Source: an uncultured Cocleimonas sp.
GTDB taxonomy: Bacteria; Pseudomonadota; Gammaproteobacteria; Thiotrichales; Thiotrichaceae
Length of the DNA: 11,623 nucleotides
Reading direction: 5' to 3'
Assembly (NCBI GenBank): GCA_938041705.1
Contig: CALISP010000113.1
Coordinates: 1-11,623, forward strand
A model generated the notes under the pieces. It had not been told where the DNA came from. It saw nothing but the letters and a program-made list of their open reading frames with translations, and ran no database searches. Both the position numbers and the translations under genes were made by a program. Position 1 is the first letter of the stretch. Each line of letters begins with the position of its first letter. Shown piece by piece: positions 7,173 to 11,623 of the stretch.

Positions 7173-9115
7173 GTGTTATCACCCATTTCAACAACAGCCG
7201 ATAATTCTTTTTGTAAGGTTTTTTGCTTAATAGCTTTTATAGACTCTTGTGCTTGCTTAACTTTTCTAGGCTTTGCATTTTTCATTGGAGGTAATGCATC
7301 TGGTGCGATATCCATAATGCGCAAGGAGTTAGCCATGACCTTAGAAAAAAGAGGTGCCGCTAAACGCCCACCACTTGCCTTTTCTACTTTTGGCTCATCG
7401 ATCATAACTGCTACCACCAAACGTGGATTTGTTGCAGGAGCCATTCCTACAAAACTAACGATCAAATGATCTTTACTGTAACGATTCTTAATTAATTTAT
7501 AAGCCGTACCCGTTTTTCCAGCCACATGATAACCATCAATTGCAGCATTTTTACCGGTAGCATCTTTTTGCACAACGGTACGCATCATCTCCAACACAGA
7601 GTTTGCATTGTCCGCTGACATAACTCGTTGACCCAAAGGCTGAGCCTCTTGCTTGTAAATACTAACTGGGTACAAAACACCCTCAGTTGCGAATACTGTA
7701 TAAGCATGTGCCATCTGCAATAAACTCGTAGAAACACCATAACCATAACCATGAGAAGCTCTATCGACACGCCCCCACTTATCATAATAAGGTAGCTTCC
7801 CTTCTGCTTCACTAAAGAACCCCGCATCTGGCTTACGACCAAATCCAACACGGTTTAAGAACTTCCAGTGCTCGCTTGATTTCATCAACAAAGCGACTTT
7901 ACTTGCCCCAACGTTACTGGATTTTGCGAGTATTCTAGATAAAGTCATTGAGCCGTAATTTTTTGGATCTTTAATAATCACTTTTCCGACTTTAAATTTT
8001 CCTGGAGAAGTTTCAATTGATACATCTTGACCTATTGCACGAGCCTCTAATGCAGCGGCAATAGTAATTGGCTTCAACGTTGAGCCAGGCTCAAAAGTAT
8101 CAACCACCGCACGATTACGATATTGATAAGCCTTCATGTCTGTTCGATCATTAGGATTAAAACCTGGCATATTTGCCATCGCCAAGACTTCACCCGTAAG
8201 CGTATCGAGTACTACTACTGAACCAGATTCAGCATTTAACTTGTATACCTCACCTTTTAAGAGCTTATACGCTGCATATTGGATCCTATGATCAAGACTA
8301 AGTTGAATCGTCTCTCCAGGAACCATTGTTTCCAATTCTTCGATACTTTCAACTAAACGACCTCGCCCATCGCGAATCACTCTATTTCTCCCTGAAGATC
8401 CGGCCAAACGAACATTCATTGAACGCTCAACACCTTCGATACCCTTATCATCGATATCAGTGAAACCAACAACATGTGACGTTGTTTCTGCCATTGGATA
8501 AAATCGACGATACTCACGCTTTACATTTACCGCAGGAATATGCAAATCAGCAACTTCTTGTGCTTTTTCAGGAGTAATTTGACGACCTAGGTAATGAAAT
8601 CGCTTACTGGACACTGAAGCCAGCCTAGCCTCTAAAGCACCGTCATCCATGCCTAGTATCAATTCAACACTCTTTAATTTGGCATCTAATAGCGCTATAT
8701 TTTCTTTAGCCAATAGACCATTAGCATTATCTTCTAAAGATATTTTTTGCAACTGTCGCTTTGCATCTGCTAATTTCCGCGGATCAACAGAAATAGAAGC
8801 TACCGGAGAACTAATAGCTAAGGCCTCACCATTTCTATCAGTAATCATTCCACGGTAAGGCGGAACTGTAAGGGTGCGTAACTGTCTCTTTCCAGCTTGC
8901 GCTTTGAGCCAATCTTGTTGAAATAATTCTAGATAAGCCGCACGAACAAGCAGCACGCTAATACCTGCCAAAAGTAATAACATCAAAGTAAAGCGTCTAC
9001 CACGATAAACAGGAGATATCGCCGCACTATGCTTAGCATTCGACCTAACCCCATACTTGGAGCTAAGCTTAGACTTTCGCCTAATATTACTTTTTGCTGT
9101 GCGAGTGTTAGCCAT
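7169..9115 (-). CDS. ftsI: FtsI (PBP3), septal peptidoglycan transpeptidase
   Basis: Class B penicillin-binding protein that crosslinks septal peptidoglycan and works with FtsW. Seen: a basic cytoplasmic N-terminus, one membrane segment at about 43-60, a dimerisation (pedestal) domain beginning with PPYRGMITDRNG at 85-96, and the transpeptidase domain with Ser345 in STLK (345-348), SSN at 399-401 and KTG at 534-536. GFTDIDDKGIEGVE (217-230) is a typical FtsI stretch. At 648 residues it is about 60 longer than E. coli FtsI. Part of the excess is a Lys-rich tail after about residue 610 and part is a longer basic N-terminus. Only two bases separate it from ftsL, and its stop overlaps the murE start. 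Residues 446-450 (KWGRV) fall on a weak match to the dispersed repeat. Confidence 0.97.
   Translation of the reverse strand: MANTRTAKSNIRRKSKLSSKYGVRSNAKHSAAISPVYRGRRFTLMLLLLAGISVLLVRAAYLELFQQDWLKAQAGKRQLRTLTVPPYRGMITDRNGEALAISSPVASISVDPRKLADAKRQLQKISLEDNANGLLAKENIALLDAKLKSVELILGMDDGALEARLASVSSKRFHYLGRQITPEKAQEVADLHIPAVNVKREYRRFYPMAETTSHVVGFTDIDDKGIEGVERSMNVRLAGSSGRNRVIRDGRGRLVESIEELETMVPGETIQLSLDHRIQYAAYKLLKGEVYKLNAESGSVVVLDTLTGEVLAMANMPGFNPNDRTDMKAYQYRNRAVVDTFEPGSTLKPITIAAALEARAIGQDVSIETSPGKFKVGKVIIKDPKNYGSMTLSRILAKSSNVGASKVALLMKSSEHWKFLNRVGFGRKPDAGFFSEAEGKLPYYDKWGRVDRASHGYGYGVSTSLLQMAHAYTVFATEGVLYPVSIYKQEAQPLGQRVMSADNANSVLEMMRTVVQKDATGKNAAIDGYHVAGKTGTAYKLIKNRYSKDHLIVSFVGMAPATNPRLVVAVMIDEPKVEKASGGRLAAPLFSKVMANSLRIMDIAPDALPPMKNAKPRKVKQAQESIKAIKQKTLQKELSAVVEMGDNT
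7766..7782 (-). repeat. Possible degenerate repeat copy (inside ftsI)
   Basis: The plus-strand string GACACGCCCCCACTTAT matches the murE/murF core at 15 of 17 positions and lies in the same orientation. The flanks (A-rich before, T-rich after on the coding strand) are not conserved. The encoded tryptophan is at a position where FtsI proteins often have one, so a chance match is quite possible. Confidence 0.3.
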
Positions 9116-9117
9116 GC

Positions 9118-9561
9118 TTAGTTTCCAAGCACCGCTTTAGATGTGTCAATAGAATCTCTATCTGATGATGAAACCTTGATGTTTCCACCCTCTAATACGG
9201 CAATTACTTCAGATTTAATTGGCTCTTGAATAATTTTCTTCTCAGACGCTTTAGGCATCTTCATATTCAAATCCCAACGTGCATATTTTTCCACACGCAC
9301 TTGGTTCAAAGTAACAGCCTGTTCTAATTTCAAACGACTCCATTGTGCAGCCAACTTATCTCTCTCTTTCTCAAGCTTCTGTAGCTTCACATAAGCCGTT
9401 CTGGATTCATGACGATGCACAACAGTTTTAACTGCCACAAACACAACACTTACAAACAATATTGCCAGCACTGGTAACTGCCAATTAATAACAGAATCAA
9501 CCGTCAATTGTTTTTCTTCTATATTAGAATCGTTTTTATACACTGGGGTCTCAACACTCAT
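9118..9561 (-). CDS. ftsL: FtsL, divisome scaffold protein
   Basis: Small bitopic membrane protein that joins FtsB and FtsQ in the divisome and helps activate FtsWI. Sequence identity in this family is low, so the call rests on architecture and position. A short polar N-terminus is followed by one membrane segment at about 28-48 and then a charged helical stretch at about 52-92. That stretch has leucine/valine spacing typical of a coiled coil (KLQKLEKERDKLAAQWSRLK, 59-78). The LNQVRVEKYARWDLNMKMP region (85-103) resembles the conserved end of FtsL, where the E-x-A/Y-R-x-L pattern is usual. The 147 residues exceed E. coli FtsL (121) by a polar tail after residue 103. The ATG overlaps the rsmH stop (ATGA), with GGAG seven bases upstream. 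It stands between rsmH and ftsI, as in other gammaproteobacteria. Confidence 0.9.
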   Translation of the reverse strand: MSVETPVYKNDSNIEEKQLTVDSVINWQLPVLAILFVSVVFVAVKTVVHRHESRTAYVKLQKLEKERDKLAAQWSRLKLEQAVTLNQVRVEKYARWDLNMKMPKASEKKIIQEPIKSEVIAVLEGGNIKVSSSDRDSIDTSKAVLGN

Positions 9562-10502
9562 TGCTTCTCTCCAATACGCATAATTGCACTACGTGATCGA
9601 ACATTGAATTGCACTTCATCTTTCGATGGCTTGATCGCTTTACCAATCGACTTAAACATCGGCTTAGCAAACTCGCTTTCCATAATAGGCATACCACGCG
9701 GCATTTGCGGCGCACTTGACTGAGCTTTAATGAATCGCTTTACGATCCTATCCTCTAGAGAATGAAAACTAATCACGACTAATCTTCCTTTTATTGCCAA
9801 GAACTCTTTTGAGTTTTCCAGACAGTCAATTAAGTCATCAAGCTCACGATTAATAAAGATTCGTATCGCTTGAAAACTGCGCGTTGCCGGGTGCTTTCCC
9901 GGTTCTTTTCTCTGTATTTTCATAGGGATGCAAGAAGCGATAATCTCAGCCAACTGAAGTGTTGTGCTAAGTGGGGTTTCCGCTCTCTTCTCCACTATTG
10001 TGCGTGCGATTCTGCGAGAGAATCTTTCATCACCATACTGATAAATAACATTAGCAATCTCTTCATCGGAAGCCTTGTTAAGCCACTCTGCAGCACTCAA
10101 CCCCTCATCGGGATTCATTCGCATATCGAGTGCGCCATCGCGCATAAAACTAAAACCACGCGACGCGTCATCCAACTGGGGTGAAGACACACCTAAATCT
10201 AACAAAAGCCCATCTGCTCTCTCGATACCTGCATCCTGCAACGCATCAGGAAAATCTTTAAATGACCCTTGCCATACAAATATCCGCTTATCATCTTTAA
10301 AGCTTTCCTTCGCATGAGCAATGGCAAGCGGATCTTTATCTATTAACAACAAACGTCCATCAGGACCTAGTTGCTTTAAAATTTCAGCCGAATGACCTCC
10401 TCGACCAAAAGTGGCATCTATATAGACACCGTTATTCTTTATTGCTAATGCAGTAACTGCCTCATCCAGTAAGACCGTTTCATGTTTAAATTGATTGGAC
10501 AT
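9558..10502 (-). CDS. rsmH: RsmH (MraW), 16S rRNA m4C1402 N4-methyltransferase
   Basis: S-adenosylmethionine-dependent enzyme that N4-methylates C1402 of 16S rRNA in the ribosomal P site region. Seen: the SAM-binding motif DATFGRGGHS at 29-38, LLIDKDPLAI at 52-61, DLGVSSPQLDD at 102-112, GFSF and DMRM at 116-129, KHPATRSFQAIRI at 203-215, VISFHSLEDRIVK at 243-255 and the C-terminal RSRSAIMR at 302-309. The 314 residues are the normal length. The start fits the family pattern, with FKHETVLLDEAV shortly after Met1. The ribosome binding site is weak: AAGTGG lies about ten bases upstream, in a 28-base gap after mraZ. Confidence 0.98.
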   Translation of the reverse strand: MSNQFKHETVLLDEAVTALAIKNNGVYIDATFGRGGHSAEILKQLGPDGRLLLIDKDPLAIAHAKESFKDDKRIFVWQGSFKDFPDALQDAGIERADGLLLDLGVSSPQLDDASRGFSFMRDGALDMRMNPDEGLSAAEWLNKASDEEIANVIYQYGDERFSRRIARTIVEKRAETPLSTTLQLAEIIASCIPMKIQRKEPGKHPATRSFQAIRIFINRELDDLIDCLENSKEFLAIKGRLVVISFHSLEDRIVKRFIKAQSSAPQMPRGMPIMESEFAKPMFKSIGKAIKPSKDEVQFNVRSRSAIMRIGEKQ

Positions 10503-10530
10503 AAAATAATAGCCACTTGATTGAAAGACA

Positions 10531-10986
10531 CTAGATAGAAAGCCCTTTCAAGGACTCGTCATTTTGGATATTGATAGGCGCCGCCTCTCTCATATCCTCT
10601 CGCCCGACATTCCAGGCTTCTTCATCCCACAATTCAAACTTATCGCCCTGACCTACTAGCACGATCTTTTTTTCCATCTGCGCATATTCTCTCAATGGAC
10701 CAGCTAACATCAACCTACCTTGACCATCCATTTCCACATCGGACGCATGACCCAAAATCAAACGCTTCATGCCGCGCACCGCTCCGGACAAGTTAGGCAA
10801 ACTCATTAACTTATGCTCTGTGTCCACCCATTTTGTCATCGGATAAAGAACCAAACAGCGCTCTTCATGGTCTACGGTAAGCATCATTTCACCATTGTGA
10901 TCAGAGTTAATCTCATCGCGATACTTAGTAGGCACAGCTATGCGCCCCTTTGTATCGACAGTTAAATTTGAGATCCCTCTAAACAC
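10531..10986 (-). CDS. mraZ: MraZ, transcriptional regulator of the dcw operon
   Basis: DNA-binding protein with two SpoVT/AbrB-like domains that forms ring-shaped oligomers. In E. coli it represses its own operon by binding phased TGG-containing repeats. Seen: MFRGISNLTVDTKGRIAVPTKYR from residue 1 (first AbrB repeat, D-x-KGR-P motif) and DVEMDGQGRLMLAGPLREYA at about 83-102 (second repeat, D-G-QGR pattern). The 151 residues match E. coli MraZ almost exactly. The start is GTG at 10986. It is chosen because MraZ proteins nearly always begin M-F-x-G and no ATG fits. GGTAAG and AAAAGG lie upstream, at about 5 and 12 bases. First gene of the operon; phased TGG repeats occur upstream. Confidence 0.97.
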   Translation of the reverse strand: MFRGISNLTVDTKGRIAVPTKYRDEINSDHNGEMMLTVDHEERCLVLYPMTKWVDTEHKLMSLPNLSGAVRGMKRLILGHASDVEMDGQGRLMLAGPLREYAQMEKKIVLVGQGDKFELWDEEAWNVGREDMREAAPINIQNDESLKGLSI

Positions 10987-11009
10987 TTACTTACCGAACC
11001 TTTTCATTT

Positions 11010-11147
11010 ATTAGAAAACAATTACAAACAAGTTTTAAGTTTCATAATAACCACATTATTCCACAAAAACCCACATTTCATCCCATATTACCACTTATTT
11101 ACCACAAAACAAGTACTGTTTAATCTAGAAAGATCTTTAAAAGACAA
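11010..11147 (-). promoter_or_regulatory. Candidate promoter region for the mraZ operon
   Basis: Three sigma-70-like arrangements can be drawn on the minus strand, none strong. TTGTCT (11142-11147), 17 bases, ATTAAA (11119-11124) lies upstream of the operator repeats. TTGTTT (11107-11112), 16 bases, TAATAT (11085-11090) is embedded in them. TTAAAA (11033-11038), 17 bases, TCTAAT (11010-11015) lies after them but would leave almost no leader before the ribosome binding site. The sequence does not decide between them. Confidence 0.3.
11051..11106 (-). promoter_or_regulatory. MraZ operator: phased TGG repeats
   Basis: On the minus strand TGTGG occurs three times at exactly ten-base spacing; on the plus strand these are CCACA at 11051, 11061 and 11071. 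Three further TGG units follow at plus-strand CCA positions 11083, 11091 and 11102, so spacing there is 8-12 bases. E. coli MraZ binds TGGGN units separated by five bases, which is the same ten-base period. Position about 65-120 bases before the mraZ start fits autoregulation of the operon. Confidence 0.75.
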
Positions 11148-11229
11148 GCAGTTAGAGCAAATCATGAGAAATGAGCTTATGGAGAAAAAGTTAGTGATTT
11201 TAAATTAAAATGATATAAGCAAAGCTTAA

Positions 11230-11252
11230 CAACACACTTTAAGAATGTGTTG
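11230..11252. terminator. Hairpin, possible terminator
   Basis: CAACACA (11230-11236) and TGTGTTG (11246-11252) form a perfect seven-base inverted repeat with a nine-base loop. On the plus strand a T-rich stretch follows (CTTTTGTTCTCTTTTTG); on the minus strand, the direction of rnpB, TTAAGCTTTGCTT follows, a poorer U-tract. It could help end rnpB transcription about 180 bases beyond the RNA, but the fit on that strand is weak. Confidence 0.35.
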
Positions 11253-11295
11253 CTTTTGTTCTCTTTTTGATAAAAAACAAATATAAAATGAGTCA

Positions 11296-11316
11296 TTTTC
11301 ATCAGAAAGATGAAAA
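11296..11316. repeat. Perfect short inverted repeat TTTTCATC / GATGAAAA
   Basis: Eight-base perfect arms (11296-11303 and 11309-11316) with a five-base loop. Neither strand has a T-run after it, so it is not a standard terminator. It lies between the other two hairpins of the region and could be an RNA processing or stability structure, or a protein site. No function can be assigned. Confidence 0.5.
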
Positions 11317-11335
11317 AAGAGTGAAAAGTATAATA

Positions 11336-11402
11336 GAAAGACACACCCCTACTTTTGAACTATTTCATTAGATTATTGAAAGACTCAAATAAGGGGTGTA
11401 AG
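11336..11402 (-). repeat. Dispersed G-rich repeat, copy 4, paired with an inverted degenerate copy
   Basis: Core GACACACCCCTACTTTT (11340-11356) is identical to the mraY-murD copy. A degenerate inverted copy, TCAAATAAGGGGTGT (11385-11399), faces it. Together they form a long imperfect palindrome with three perfect stem segments: ACACCCCT with AGGGGTGT, TTTGA with TCAAA, and TTTCA with TGAAA, closing on a nine-base loop. It begins about 30 bases beyond the rnpB 3' end and would be transcribed by any rnpB read-through. A role in rnpB termination or 3' end formation is possible, although the following TCTTTCTATT is only moderately T-rich. Confidence 0.7.
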
Positions 11403-11433
11403 TGTAAAAACACAAAAAGAAACAGAAATTAAA

Positions 11434-11623
11434 AGTGTGAGTTGACCTATAAGCCGGGTTCTGTCGTGAACAATCATTCATCTGGATAATGCGTCGCCGC
11501 ACACCTCAAGCGATCTACCCGGATACAGTGCGGGTACACACCTATTGCATCCCTATTTGATCTTGCTCCGGACGGGGTTTACCTTGCCACACGCTGTTAC
11601 CAGCGGTGCGGTGCGCTCTTACC
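11434..11623 (-). ncRNA. rnpB: RNase P RNA, 3' half (partial)
   Basis: Catalytic RNA of RNase P, which removes 5' leaders from tRNA precursors. The gene is cut by the right edge of the window; about 190 nucleotides of the 3' half are present. On the minus strand the universally conserved GGTAAGAGCGCACCG is at the very edge. It is followed by CTGGTAACAG, by the tRNA CCA-binding L15 region (GGTAAACCCC, then CCGGAGCAAG and CAAATAGGG), and by GACAGAACCCGGCTTA (11450-11465), the conserved J2/4 segment near the 3' end. These match bacterial type A RNase P RNAs. The 3' end is placed near 11434 by comparison with E. coli, after the P1 strand GGTCAA; the exact position is uncertain. rnpB directly upstream of mraZ is also the arrangement in pseudomonads. 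Confidence 0.97.

Larger units (their letters stand above)
10987..11433. other. Intergenic regulatory region between rnpB and mraZ
   Basis: No credible open reading frame is seen in these roughly 450 AT-rich bases. From mraZ outward it holds a mraZ leader, phased TGG repeats (MraZ operator) at 11051-11106, candidate promoter hexamers, a 15-base AT palindrome ATTTTAAATTAAAAT at 11197-11211, hairpins at 11230-11252 and 11296-11316, and the paired repeat with a long palindrome at 11336-11402. rnpB transcription must end in the right-hand part and operon transcription begin in the left-hand part. Confidence 0.7.

Noticed and set aside
7585..7851. Minus-strand open frame of 88 codons in another frame inside ftsI
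   Set aside because: Overlaps the conserved transpeptidase domain of ftsI entirely; no independent evidence.
9970..9986. CTAAGTGGGGTTTCC on the plus strand as a further repeat copy
   Set aside because: Only about eight bases of the core match, it is in the opposite orientation, and it encodes normal RsmH residues on the other strand; chance is the simpler explanation.
9870..10317. Plus-strand open frames opposite rsmH
   Set aside because: They are antisense to conserved RsmH motifs and look like composition shadows.
11197..11211. ATTTTAAATTAAAAT as an operator
   Set aside because: Perfect palindrome, but pure A/T in an AT-rich region, where such symmetry arises easily; noted only as part of the intergenic description.
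11340..11402. CRISPR-like interpretation of the repeats
   Set aside because: The copies are dispersed over 8 kb, two lie inside genes, spacing is irregular and there is no array or cas gene.

Overview
The window is the 5' half of a division and cell wall (dcw) cluster, all on the minus strand, with the 3' half of the RNase P RNA gene just upstream of it. Read in the direction of transcription (right to left) the order is rnpB (partial), mraZ, rsmH, ftsL, ftsI, murE, murF, mraY, murD, ftsW, murG (partial). This order, the AT-rich composition, a type A (bacterial) RNase P RNA close to that of enterobacteria and pseudomonads, a meso-diaminopimelate-type MurE (DNPR motif) and protein lengths near those of E. 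coli point to a gammaproteobacterium of low to moderate GC. Genus cannot be fixed from the sequence alone.

Layout. 1-415 is the N-terminal third of murG. 405-3087 holds ftsW and murD. 3088-3202 is the only sizeable gap inside the operon. 3203-10986 holds mraY, murF, murE, ftsI, ftsL, rsmH and mraZ, with start/stop overlaps or very short gaps. 10987-11433 is a non-coding, AT-rich regulatory region with phased MraZ operator repeats and three inverted repeats. 11434-11623 is the rnpB 3' half.

How the genes work together. MraZ is the predicted autorepressor of the operon and RsmH methylates 16S rRNA. MurE, MurF and MurD ligate amino acids onto UDP-MurNAc. MraY and MurG make lipid I and lipid II. 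FtsW and FtsI polymerise and crosslink lipid II at the septum, with FtsL as a divisome scaffold. Every gene appears intact, and nothing within the genes looks horizontally acquired.

The part that ordinary annotation does not explain is a small dispersed repeat, consensus AAAAGTRGGGGKGTGTC on the coding strand. It occurs four times in 11.6 kb, always in the same orientation: after rnpB, inside murE, inside murF, and in the mraY-murD gap. A weaker fifth match lies in ftsI. The murE and murF copies share an identical 17-base core read in two different frames, so the resemblance is at the DNA level and not a shared protein motif. The copy beside rnpB is one arm of a long imperfect palindrome. The GTRG start of the core and the paired, inverted layout recall REP/BIME elements, but no transposase is present and the assignment is an inference.
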